From Bacteroidota bacterium (GTDB taxonomy: Bacteria; Bacteroidota; Ignavibacteria; UBA10030; UBA8401), in assembly GCA_021796275.1 (NCBI GenBank), contig JAJYOI010000033.1, positions 1-34,980 of the forward strand: a DNA stretch of 34,980 nucleotides, in the 5' to 3' direction. Positions 26,211 through 34,826 of this stretch are shown here, one piece after another. Below the pieces are notes generated by a model. It did not search any database. It was not told the DNA's origin and saw only the letters and a program-made list of their open reading frames with translations. The position numbers and the translations under genes were made by a program. Each line of letters starts with the position of its first letter. Position 1 is the first letter of the stretch.

Positions 26211-27907
26211 TGAAACGACGAAGCGTATTGAACGTCCGGATGATTGCTGTGCTGGTGCTGTGCGCCGGTTCGGTTTCATTGTCGCAGGCGAAAAAAGAAC
26301 CGGCGGCACGCGAAGTTGCCGTTCCCGATTCCGCGCAAGCGCCGCTTCCCAAAATAAGCCTGCCGGAATTCGTCATCACGGGAAATGAAGCCATTGATCT
26401 TCCGCCTTCCACAAAACATGCCGATGACGATAACATGATTTATGTTGCGAAGCCGCTTTCACCGGAAAGCGTGAGGAAATCAGCCGTGTCGGACATCGGA
26501 CAAAAAGAAAGCAAGAACTTCGGCGCCTCGGGGGCGCAGATGAACGGTAAAATTTTGGCTGGGTTCGGCGCATATACAACGCCATTCCTTGAAGGCTGGT
26601 TCGGGAAAAATTATGATGAGGGAGGAATTCTTTTTCACGCCCAGTATCTTACAACCGACGGACACGTTGCACATGCCAATCGTCAAACCGCCGGCATTGA
26701 CCTGACTGGTGATTATAGTGTGCCGCCGTCATTCGAACTGCTTGGCGGCAGCCGGCTGAACGGCGGCGTAAGTTTTCTCGGCCGCACGTACCGCGCGTAC
26801 GGTTCGAGTGTTCCATCGCAGGCGCGCTCGGTGAATGATACTCGGATGAACTTAGGTCTGAGCGGAAGAACCGGCAGCGAAAATATTTTCTCGCAGAGTA
26901 TATCTTACTCAGCCGGTTTTTTTGGAAGAGGATACTCGGTAAATGATTCTTCCACTGGAGGCGAAAGCGAATTCGGCATCAGCGGCACGGCGTCAACGCA
27001 ATACGAAGAGTATCAATTGTACGCCGGAGCGGAATATATTTCGGGCACGATGACGACCGCGCTGCCTTCGGCTCTGGCAACGCATGCGCCGCAATGGTTC
27101 GCGTTGCGCCTTACCGGACGTACAATGCTGCTTCCTTCACTGCAGGCGTCGGCACGCATTCAGCAGTTTTTCTACCGGGGAAATTTTTCGGGAGGCAGCG
27201 GAAGATTTTATCCGCAAGTTGACGTGCGCTATTTTCTGAACGATCAAACAACGCTCTTCGCCGGTGTACATCCGACAGTTGAGCGCACAACGCTTCGCTC
27301 GCTTTTTGCGATGAATCCGTACATTACCAACGCCGTACTGATTGAGCCGAACGATGTTCGGTTTGCAATAAACGGCGGAGCAGAAATTCAATTCAACGAC
27401 CGCCTTCGCGGCATGGCGTCGGTTTCCTACAAGCTTATCAAGAATTACACGAGCTTTTTTGAAGACACCACCGCGCGCAACTGGACAGCTGTATATCTTC
27501 CGACGGTGCACCTGACAACGCTTGAGCTTCAGGGCGCGTACAGAATCACGAATCAGAATTCATTGACCGCTTCCCTCACCGTGACATCCGGCACGGCAAA
27601 GGATTCATCGAATGCGCTTCCGTATCTGCCTGTATTCAGAGCGGGAGGCGTGTACCAACATAATTTCAATTTTGGGATTGCGGTTGAAGGATATGCGGAG
27701 TATATTTCAAAGCAGTGGAACGATTTTGCTCACACGCGCGCAAACGCGGGCTATGTTTCTGTCGGAGGAAGAGCAGACTATGATGTCCATCGTGATGTGC
27801 GAGTTTTTTTGGAGGCCAGTAATCTTTTCGATCAGCATTATTATGTGTGGGATGGATATCTTGAACGAACATTCTATATCTCGCTTGGTGTAACGTACAC
27901 ATGGTGA
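26210..27907 (+). CDS. TonB-dependent-receptor-like outer membrane barrel apparently lacking a plug
   Basis: 'ISLPEFVITGNEAIDLP' near N-terminus; C-terminus 'FLEASNLFDQHYYVWDGYLERTFYISLGVTYTW'; ATGA overlap with the TPR gene. Confidence 0.75.
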   Translation: MKRRSVLNVRMIAVLVLCAGSVSLSQAKKEPAAREVAVPDSAQAPLPKISLPEFVITGNEAIDLPPSTKHADDDNMIYVAKPLSPESVRKSAVSDIGQKESKNFGASGAQMNGKILAGFGAYTTPFLEGWFGKNYDEGGILFHAQYLTTDGHVAHANRQTAGIDLTGDYSVPPSFELLGGSRLNGGVSFLGRTYRAYGSSVPSQARSVNDTRMNLGLSGRTGSENIFSQSISYSAGFFGRGYSVNDSSTGGESEFGISGTASTQYEEYQLYAGAEYISGTMTTALPSALATHAPQWFALRLTGRTMLLPSLQASARIQQFFYRGNFSGGSGRFYPQVDVRYFLNDQTTLFAGVHPTVERTTLRSLFAMNPYITNAVLIEPNDVRFAINGGAEIQFNDRLRGMASVSYKLIKNYTSFFEDTTARNWTAVYLPTVHLTTLELQGAYRITNQNSLTASLTVTSGTAKDSSNALPYLPVFRAGGVYQHNFNFGIAVEGYAEYISKQWNDFAHTRANAGYVSVGGRADYDVHRDVRVFLEASNLFDQHYYVWDGYLERTFYISLGVTYTW

Positions 27908-27910
27908 CAA

Positions 27911-27948
27911 CTCCGCCAAAGGCGGATCAGCCTGTGGCTGAGAAACTC
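27911..27948. repeat. Intergenic tandem palindromes
   Basis: TCCGCC-aaa-GGCGGA then TCAGCC-tgt-GGCTGA. Confidence 0.75.
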
Positions 27949-27985
27949 AAATTTTCATTCACTATCTGTAAGGAGGTTGTCAACA

Positions 27986-28627
27986 ATGCCTAATCTCAAT
28001 CTCAAAGGTACGACTCCCCAGCCTGCACCCGGCATGCGTCCGGGACTAAAACCTGCAGGCGATCCGGCAAAGAAAGGTGCGCTACCGATGCCTGTTCTGT
28101 ACGGCATTGGCGGTGTGGTAATTCTTGCGGCGCTCGCTTTTGTGTTGAACGCGGCGGGCGTTGTTCACTTGTGGGGAAAGAAAGCGGCACCGGCTGTTTC
28201 GGCATCAGTACAAACGACTGCGACGGCACCTGTCACAACGCCTCCGGCGGATACTGCAGGATTGGTTGAATTTAAAGAATCAGCGCCTGCCGCAGGACGA
28301 ACGCCGGCGAAATCATCGCCATCGACGTGGCGTGCCGGTGCACCGGGGTACAGCTCATCGGTGCCGAAGATTCCGATGTCGTCGGGAGGAAGATATTCCG
28401 TGCAAGTGTCGTCATGGTCGAGCGAACAGAAGGCGCGCATCCAAGCCGACGTATTAACGCGGGCGGGATTTCCTGCATTTGTTCAGAAAGCATCTGTAAA
28501 AGGTGAAGGCAGGCACTACCGTGTGTACATCGGGCGGTATGAAAGTCCGGTGGCTGCAAAGAGTTCCGCACAAAAATTTGCCCAAATGCTTGAAGGCGGC
28601 TATTGGGTCGTGCGGTTGGAAAATTAA
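27986..28627 (+). CDS. SPOR domain membrane protein
   Basis: aaggagg RBS; one TM 'VLYGIGGVVILAALAFVLNAAGVV'; C-terminal 'RYSVQVSSWSSEQKARIQADVLTRAGFPAFVQK...HYRVYIGRYESPVAAKSSAQKF'. Confidence 0.9.
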   Translation: MPNLNLKGTTPQPAPGMRPGLKPAGDPAKKGALPMPVLYGIGGVVILAALAFVLNAAGVVHLWGKKAAPAVSASVQTTATAPVTTPPADTAGLVEFKESAPAAGRTPAKSSPSTWRAGAPGYSSSVPKIPMSSGGRYSVQVSSWSSEQKARIQADVLTRAGFPAFVQKASVKGEGRHYRVYIGRYESPVAAKSSAQKFAQMLEGGYWVVRLEN

Positions 28628-28644
28628 TTTTCAAAGGATAAGTA

Positions 28645-29352
28645 ATGAGTATTCTTGATTTGTTTTTGAAGGGCGGCATTATGGTGTGGCCGATCCTTCT
28701 CTGCTCTATCATTGCTGTGGTGATCATGATCGAACGCTTTGTCGTTCTGCAAAAAGCGAAGTTTGATCCGAAACCGTTGATGCTGAAATTGCGGAGCGCT
28801 CTTTCCCGCAACGATACCGTTGGAGCAATTACTGCGTGCTCGCAAAGCAATGCCGCTGTGCCGAATGTTCTGCGGAAGGGCGTTGCAAGCATCAGTGATG
28901 GACCCGACGCAGTACGCGAAGCGATTGAAACGGCAGGGAAGGAAGAGATTTTTCGTTTGGAAAACCGGCTCGGCATTCTTGCAAACATTGCCGGCGTCAG
29001 CCCGATGCTCGGATTTCTTGGAACGGTTGTCGGCATGATTAATGCATTCCGCGCAATCGAACTGTTGGGCGGGAATGTCAATTCAGGAAATCTTGCCGGC
29101 GGAATCTGGGAGGCGATGCTGTCCAGCGCGTTCGGTCTGGCTGTCGGTATTCCGTCGCTCGCGTTGTACAATTATTTTGTCGGCAGGGTGAACCAAATAG
29201 CTTTTTCGCTGGAAACGGTAACGGATGAATTTCTTGGTTTCTTCAAACAGGGCGCAAACATTTCGAATGGACCGACAGACGGAGCGAAGTCATCAAAACC
29301 GATCAGAACGGTTTTCAATGAAGAGGATGAATTTTTTGAACCGAAGGAATGA
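28645..29352 (+). CDS. exbB: MotA/TolQ/ExbB proton channel family protein
   Basis: 'FLKGGIMVWPILLCSIIAVVIMIERF', 'LANIAGVSPMLGFLGTVVGMINAFRAIE'. Confidence 0.93.
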   Translation: MSILDLFLKGGIMVWPILLCSIIAVVIMIERFVVLQKAKFDPKPLMLKLRSALSRNDTVGAITACSQSNAAVPNVLRKGVASISDGPDAVREAIETAGKEEIFRLENRLGILANIAGVSPMLGFLGTVVGMINAFRAIELLGGNVNSGNLAGGIWEAMLSSAFGLAVGIPSLALYNYFVGRVNQIAFSLETVTDEFLGFFKQGANISNGPTDGAKSSKPIRTVFNEEDEFFEPKE

Positions 29353-29365
29353 GCGGTGATGCACA

Positions 29366-29779
29366 ATGAAATTTCAAACGCGAAATAAATTCAATCCGGC
29401 GTTCAATTATGCGTCGTTTGCCGACATGGTGATGCAGTGGCTCATTTTCTTTCTTCTTTCATGGTCGTTTGTTGTCACGCCCGGCATCAAAGTACAGGTG
29501 CCGAAGATGCAGACCGGCGAAGTGCAGGCAGATCGCCAGACGATTGTGACGTTGACAAATGACGGCAGAATCTATTTAGGTTCGGAAGAAGTGACAAAGA
29601 CAACGCTTGCACAGAAATTGATTCCTATTCTTGATCGTGACCGCACCCACGTTATTGTTGTTCGCGCCGATAAATCTGTGTCACTGCAGAGCGCGGTGGA
29701 CCTGATTGACATTGCTAAAGGTGTCGGCGCACAACGTTTTATGATCGCTACGGAATCTCCGACGCAAGCGGCGCAATGA
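29366..29779 (+). CDS. exbD: ExbD/TolR family biopolymer transporter
   Basis: 'NYASFADMVMQWLIFFLLSWSFV' with the TM Asp position retained; 'HVIVVRADKSVSLQSAVDLIDIAKGVGAQRFMIATE'. Confidence 0.9.
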   Translation: MKFQTRNKFNPAFNYASFADMVMQWLIFFLLSWSFVVTPGIKVQVPKMQTGEVQADRQTIVTLTNDGRIYLGSEEVTKTTLAQKLIPILDRDRTHVIVVRADKSVSLQSAVDLIDIAKGVGAQRFMIATESPTQAAQ

Positions 29780-29789
29780 TGGTGTTACA

Positions 29790-30587
29790 ATGACCCGGGA
29801 ATTAACATTAGGGTGGATAGGCTCGATCGTCTTTCATACGGGCCTTGTGATAATGCTGCTGTATATTCGTTTGTCGCAGCCGTCTCCGCAACAGCAAGAA
29901 TTTGTTGAATTTTCATTCGGCGGCGGAATCGCTTCATCACTTGGGCCGATGCCGAAGGGTGAGGTTGTACCGGAAGGAAGTACGCCACCGCCCGCCGGAC
30001 GGGAAGGCGTGATTGCGACCGGTGCCGGAGTTAATTTGCCGATCCGGCAGAATGTCGGTCTTCCTGATGAAACGGTCAACATGCCTGCCACAAAAAAAAT
30101 AGAAGCGAACGAAAATCCGGTCACAACATTTGGAGGAACAAAGAGTGTTGCGAACGCTCAACGCGAACCGGCGCCGAACGCGACAAAGCTTGGTTTTCCG
30201 GGAGGAAAGGACAATGCCCCAGGTAAGCCGGGCATTCCGACGGGTTCAGATATTGCGGCGCCGTTCAACGCCGGCGGAGTGGGAAATTCGATTGCATCAA
30301 ATGTGTCGTACGATATTCAGTGGGCAGGCGGCGGTCGGCGTGATTTAGCATCGGGTGATTTACCGAAGTATCCTTCCGGAGTAAAAGTTGGAGCGCAAAT
30401 CAAATTGCGCGTTGTCGTTTTGCCGTCCGGTGCAGTGAAGTCTGCTCAGCCTTTACAAAAAGGGGACACGCGTTTGGAAAATGCCGCAATCAAAGAAGTG
30501 CGTTTGTGGATGTTCGAGCCGCTCGGCAGTTCCGACCCGCAAATTGAGCAGCGATGTGTGGTGACATTTAATTTCCGCCTGAAGTAG
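29790..30587 (+). CDS. tonB: Energy transducer TonB family protein
   Basis: N-terminal TM with SX3H ('GSIVFHTGLVIMLLYI'); C-terminal 'YPSGVKVGAQIKLRVVVLPSGAVKSAQPLQKGDTRLENAAIKEVRLWMFEPL'. Confidence 0.85.
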   Translation: MTRELTLGWIGSIVFHTGLVIMLLYIRLSQPSPQQQEFVEFSFGGGIASSLGPMPKGEVVPEGSTPPPAGREGVIATGAGVNLPIRQNVGLPDETVNMPATKKIEANENPVTTFGGTKSVANAQREPAPNATKLGFPGGKDNAPGKPGIPTGSDIAAPFNAGGVGNSIASNVSYDIQWAGGGRRDLASGDLPKYPSGVKVGAQIKLRVVVLPSGAVKSAQPLQKGDTRLENAAIKEVRLWMFEPLGSSDPQIEQRCVVTFNFRLK

Positions 30588-30882
30588 TTTTTTTCCTCCC
30601 TGATTGAAAATCCCTTCGGGATAAAAACACGTAATAAAATCCCCCTTCGCAGATTGCCAGCAGAAGAAGCGACAAAGCATCTCTATCAAAGAAAAAGCCG
30701 AATCCTTTCGGACCGATGACCAGTTTCAAAAGAAATGTACTGATGCTCCAGCCGATGGAAAAAATCAGCGCCATGAATCCGACGGCAAGCACGCCGGCGC
30801 CAACGCCTTCTTCCTGATATTGCTGTGTGAATATATATACCGCGGCAATAGTGTGGAGATAAAAGACGAACAGCGGAATCAT
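30568..30882 (-). CDS. Small membrane protein of unknown function
   Basis: 'MIPLFVFYLHTIAAVYIFTQQYQEEGVGAGVLAVGFMALIFSIGWSISTFLLKLVIG...'; three or so TM helices; tail-to-tail overlap with tonB. Confidence 0.7.
   Translation of the reverse strand: MIPLFVFYLHTIAAVYIFTQQYQEEGVGAGVLAVGFMALIFSIGWSISTFLLKLVIGPKGFGFFFDRDALSLLLLAICEGGFYYVFLSRRDFQSGRKKTTSGGN
30602..30630. repeat. Dispersed repeat GATTGAAAATCCCTTYGGGA, copy 2 (forms the C-terminus of the 30568-30882 protein)
   Basis: gattgaaaatcccttcgggataaaaacac. Confidence 0.6.
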
Positions 30883-30884
30883 TC

Positions 30885-32351
30885 TTAGTACGCATCCTTT
30901 CCGAACATCACCGCACGGATTGTTTTCAAAATAATTTTCATATCGAAAACGAGCGACCAATTTTCAATATAATATACATCGTATTTTGTCCGCTCGTCAA
31001 TCGGCGCGTTGCCGCGCATACCGTTTACCTGCGCCCAGCCGGTCATCCCTGTTTTCATCCGGTGGCGTTCAAGGTAACGTGGAATCTCGTGTTTGAATTG
31101 ATTAACAAAGTACGGCCGCTCAGGTCTCGGTCCGACGATGCTCATTTGCCCGATCAGCACATTCCATAATTGCGGCAGCTCGTCTAAACTTGTCCGGCGG
31201 AGAATTCTGCCGATTGTTGTGACGCGCGGGTCTCCTTTTTTTGCACGCACAGGCCCGGTTTGGGCTTCGGCATCGGTACGCATTGTGCGGAATTTGATCA
31301 CCGGAAATGTTACACCGTCCAAACCGATGCGTTCCTGAAGATAAAAGACGGGCCCCTTCGATGTCAGCTTGATGATAAGCGCAATGAGAAGAGTAAAAGG
31401 CAGAGTAATGACGAGAATGAGGAACGAAAAAAGAAGATCGAACGCCCGCTTTGTAATCCGATTCCATGTTGTCAACGGAATTTCTTTGACCTTGATGAAC
31501 GGGATTCCCTCGATCTCCTGAATGCGCACGCGACTCGTCATCATGTCGAGCATGTCAGGGACCATCATCAATTCGATATTCAATCCTTCGGCATCGCGGA
31601 TCAAATCAACCAACTGCGGGTGTTCGCGGTATGACAGTGCGATAAGCGCGGCTTGAAGGCGGTACCGCGAAATATCTGCCGGCAGATTTCCAATGGGTCC
31701 CAAATATTTTGCTCCGTGAAGGCTTGATGCATTGTCCGCTTCTTTGTCGTTTTCCGCGCTGTCGCTTTTAGCGCCACTTCCAGCATATTCCATTTCGGCA
31801 TAATAGCCCGCTACTTCATATCCAACGGACGGATCGGATTTCAACAGATCGTAGATTTGATTTGCTGTAGAATTGTTTCCAACGATTACGACGGTTTTTA
31901 ATTCTTTTCCTTTGCGGTACAGCAGCCGTTCGAACGTCATCACAAGAAATCTACCAGCGCTCACCGTTGCAATGGAAGTGAGCCACAGAAGAATGAAGAC
32001 GCCGCGCGAATACGAAAACTCGCGGTAGAAAAATGTTGCGCTCATGAAGATGAGCATTCCGATTGTGACAACACGCGTGAGAGCGAAAAACTCGTCGCTG
32101 AAATGCGTGTTGCGCCGTGCGCCGTACAGATTTCGTGAGCGAAAGATGAGCAGCCATGCCGGAATAAAAACGAACGAGCTGTAAATGTATCCTTCTAACG
32201 GCGGAATGCCGCGAACGACTTCGAAATATTCCGTGAGCGGCGAATAGAAACGGAGCCAGTACGACAGAAAAAAAGCGCCCTCGATTGTAAGAATATCCGA
32301 AAGGACGGTTAACAGCGGAATAAGGAAATCGTTGCGTCTCTGCGATGCCAT
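30885..32351 (-). CDS. Undecaprenyl-phosphate sugar phosphotransferase (exopolysaccharide polyprenyl glycosylphosphotransferase)
   Basis: 'KRAFDLLFSFLILVITLPFTLLIALIIKLTSKGPVFYLQERIGLDGVTFPVIKFRTMRTDAE...GRILRRTSLDELPQLWNVLIGQMSIVGPRPERPYFV'; N-terminal TMs and CoA-binding-like region. Start approximate. Confidence 0.93.
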   Translation of the reverse strand: MASQRRNDFLIPLLTVLSDILTIEGAFFLSYWLRFYSPLTEYFEVVRGIPPLEGYIYSSFVFIPAWLLIFRSRNLYGARRNTHFSDEFFALTRVVTIGMLIFMSATFFYREFSYSRGVFILLWLTSIATVSAGRFLVMTFERLLYRKGKELKTVVIVGNNSTANQIYDLLKSDPSVGYEVAGYYAEMEYAGSGAKSDSAENDKEADNASSLHGAKYLGPIGNLPADISRYRLQAALIALSYREHPQLVDLIRDAEGLNIELMMVPDMLDMMTSRVRIQEIEGIPFIKVKEIPLTTWNRITKRAFDLLFSFLILVITLPFTLLIALIIKLTSKGPVFYLQERIGLDGVTFPVIKFRTMRTDAEAQTGPVRAKKGDPRVTTIGRILRRTSLDELPQLWNVLIGQMSIVGPRPERPYFVNQFKHEIPRYLERHRMKTGMTGWAQVNGMRGNAPIDERTKYDVYYIENWSLVFDMKIILKTIRAVMFGKDAY

Positions 32352-32433
32352 GGTTTTGTCAAACAATGAATGGCAAAATATATTGAAAATATCAGAGAAA
32401 AAAAATTGACAGTAAGAGCATTTGACAAAAAAC

Positions 32434-32462
32434 TTGACAAAGAAGAGAAAAAGCCCTATTGT
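32434..32462 (+). promoter_or_regulatory. Sigma70-like promoter for the first lipoprotein-like gene
   Basis: TTGACA-N17-TATTGT, with two more TTGACA at 32406 and 32422; ATG only about 10 nt after the -10. Confidence 0.5.
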
Positions 32463-32471
32463 GCTTGCCGT

Positions 32472-33518
32472 ATGACAAAATTTTTTTCTACGGCACTAAT
32501 AATTTTTCTTCTTCTCTTTTCCGGCACCGAGTGCAAGAAAGGCAACCCGATTGTGCCGCCCGATGGAGTGGATACAACAAGCCAAGACTTTTCCATTACA
32601 ACTTTACAATACGGCAACGGATATGCCTCTGCATATGCAGAGGATTCATGGGTTTTTGGTGAAAGCAATATATGGGTTGTGGGTATGTTTCCCGATACAG
32701 TCGGTTTTGATGACCGGAATATTCTACGATGGGATGGGAATAAGTGGGCTGGATTTGGCGCCTTATACAACAGCAGTGGTTTTGGAAATATCTATGCGTT
32801 AGATTCGTCAACGATCTTCTTCGTTTCAACCGGCGGAATTGTCCGGGAATATAAAAACGGGAACATTGTCACTATTCAAATGGATAATATTGCTTTTAGC
32901 TCTGCTGACAAATTAGGAAGATTGTGGGCGTCGTCAGAAAAAAATATATGGTGTGTAGGCGCGCACGGCATCATCGTTCACTACGACGGCAGCGAGTGGA
33001 AGAAAATCCCGTTCGACTCGAACTACACATTTACCTCTATGACAGGTTCAAAGCAAACTGGTGTGGCTTATGCATCGGCATGGGGGCAGCAAGGAGTTCG
33101 TTTGATTCAACTTACAAACGATAGCGCAACAGTTCTTTCAGTGCAAACAGATCCCCAAACCGCTGCTGTCCAAAGTCTTCTTCTCTATGATGAGAAAACA
33201 CTGTGGGTCGGAGGTTCAGCGTTGAGAAGTTACTCGCTTGAAAACAATACCTACCAGTTTTTACGGAATAGCGATGGAGTCTTTGTTAACGCCACGTCTA
33301 TGGCCTCTCCGAACGATATTTATTTTCTCTGTGAGAAGAATGCAGTGGGAGGTTGGGTTCCGCTGTTTATGCACTACAATGGCGCAAGATTTACAGTGTA
33401 TGATTTACCAAGATATTCATTTTCACTCAATCACGGCATCTCTGCTGTCAGTGGTCTTGCAGTCATCGCAGCAGAAGCCGATAATAAAGCACTCATCATA
33501 ACTATCAGGAGGAAGTAA
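32472..33518 (+). CDS. Lipoprotein-like beta-propeller-type protein, paralog 1
   Basis: 'MTKFFSTALIIFLLLFSGTECKKGNPIVPPDGVDTTS'; repeated 'NIWVVG..', 'NIWCVGAHGIIVHYDGSEWKKI' motifs. Confidence 0.75.
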   Translation: MTKFFSTALIIFLLLFSGTECKKGNPIVPPDGVDTTSQDFSITTLQYGNGYASAYAEDSWVFGESNIWVVGMFPDTVGFDDRNILRWDGNKWAGFGALYNSSGFGNIYALDSSTIFFVSTGGIVREYKNGNIVTIQMDNIAFSSADKLGRLWASSEKNIWCVGAHGIIVHYDGSEWKKIPFDSNYTFTSMTGSKQTGVAYASAWGQQGVRLIQLTNDSATVLSVQTDPQTAAVQSLLLYDEKTLWVGGSALRSYSLENNTYQFLRNSDGVFVNATSMASPNDIYFLCEKNAVGGWVPLFMHYNGARFTVYDLPRYSFSLNHGISAVSGLAVIAAEADNKALIITIRRK

Positions 33519-33520
33519 AC

Positions 33521-33630
33521 ATGAAAAAGCAAATGTGCATGCTCGTTGTGTGGTTGCTGCAGTGTTGTTCGCTCCGTTCCATGTTCAAGCGCAGGCAAAC
33601 ACTACAGCCTCTTTACATGCGATCATTTGA
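33521..33630 (+). pseudogene. Remnant of a small secreted-protein gene (signal peptide only, frameshifted)
   Basis: aggaggaagtaaacATGAAAAAG; restoring one A gives MKKANVHARCVVAAVLFAPFHVQAQANTTASLHAII*. Confidence 0.5.
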
Positions 33631-33651
33631 TAAAAGCCGCTAAGGACTGAG

Positions 33652-34782
33652 ATGACAAAGTATATTCTTTTCGCATCGCTTATGCTTCTTCTCTTCGCTG
33701 GCACTGAGTGCAAGAAAGAGCCGCCCGTGGTGCCGCCGGATAATCCAACGGATACCACTTCCAGCAATTTTGTTCTCTTGAGAATTGACACGCTCGGCGG
33801 GCCTTTTTCTACAGCGCAGTGCGTCGACATAGTAGATGAAAATAATATTTGGGTGGGCGGCTCTTTTTCAACCGCTTACTCTGACAGCACCGGCAATTTA
33901 GATAGCTCCTTTAATGTGGCACATTGGGACGGAAGTCAATGGAATTACTTACGAATTCTTATGGCAGGACAACCAGGGTGGACTGGAGGACATCCAGGAC
34001 CTGCAGCCTTACAAGCGATAAAAGTATTCGATGAAAATCATATTATTGCTCTTTCTCAATATAGTTCGCTTGCTGTATGGAATGGTACTGACTGGCACAC
34101 GGAGTACATTGACAGCAATGCAATTCACCAAATGTTTGCTCGCTCGCCGAACGAAGTTTATTTCGTTGGACAACAAGGTGTTGTGGCGCGATGGAATGGC
34201 TCATCACTTGAAAAAATGAATTCCGGCACTAAAGTACGATTGCTCGATGTGTGGGGAGATGAAAAGTGGATTTTTGCTACAGGAGAACCTCTTTCTGGTG
34301 ATGACCCATCTGAGACAGCGTTCACTGCATACACCAGTGCATGGGAAGTTTACAATGAATACAATTTACTGGACACAAACTCACGTTCTCTGAATCAGTA
34401 TGTAGGTGGAATGAGATCTGTTTACAGGAAGAGTGAAAACAGCAAACTCTGGCTTCTGGGAAGTTCAATTGTAGATAATCAGGTTAAACAGGCGCTCTAC
34501 GAAATATCCTCTTTGAGTCCTTTTCGTGCAAATCTTTTTTTTGTAGTTAATCAACCCATAGACGCACTTCGCGTTAGAGGTAATTCCGATAATGACTTGT
34601 TTATTCCTGGAATCATCAGTGGGCAGTTTTATCATTTTAATGGAAAACGATGGTCTTTCATCGTGCCGTCATTAAGCTTTTTTGTTACGTACGGTTTTAG
34701 CGTTAAAGGCGATATCGTTGTTTCTGTTGGAGACGCCGATGCTATCGGAGCAAAGGCAATTGTTGTCATTAGCAAGAGGTGA
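33652..34782 (+). CDS. Lipoprotein-like beta-propeller-type protein, paralog 2
   Basis: 'MTKYILFASLMLLLFAGTECKKEPPVVPPDNPTDTTS'; 'NNIWVGGSFST', 'NEVYFVGQQGVVARWNGSSLEKM'. Confidence 0.75.
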   Translation: MTKYILFASLMLLLFAGTECKKEPPVVPPDNPTDTTSSNFVLLRIDTLGGPFSTAQCVDIVDENNIWVGGSFSTAYSDSTGNLDSSFNVAHWDGSQWNYLRILMAGQPGWTGGHPGPAALQAIKVFDENHIIALSQYSSLAVWNGTDWHTEYIDSNAIHQMFARSPNEVYFVGQQGVVARWNGSSLEKMNSGTKVRLLDVWGDEKWIFATGEPLSGDDPSETAFTAYTSAWEVYNEYNLLDTNSRSLNQYVGGMRSVYRKSENSKLWLLGSSIVDNQVKQALYEISSLSPFRANLFFVVNQPIDALRVRGNSDNDLFIPGIISGQFYHFNGKRWSFIVPSLSFFVTYGFSVKGDIVVSVGDADAIGAKAIVVISKR

Positions 34783-34826
34783 ATGATGAGTCTACAGAAA
34801 GGAGGTGAAGCGCAATATTCAAGAGA

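Noticed and set aside
28272-29171. 299-aa antisense ORF spanning SPOR and exbB
   Set aside because: Spans two well-supported genes on the opposite strand; shadow ORF.
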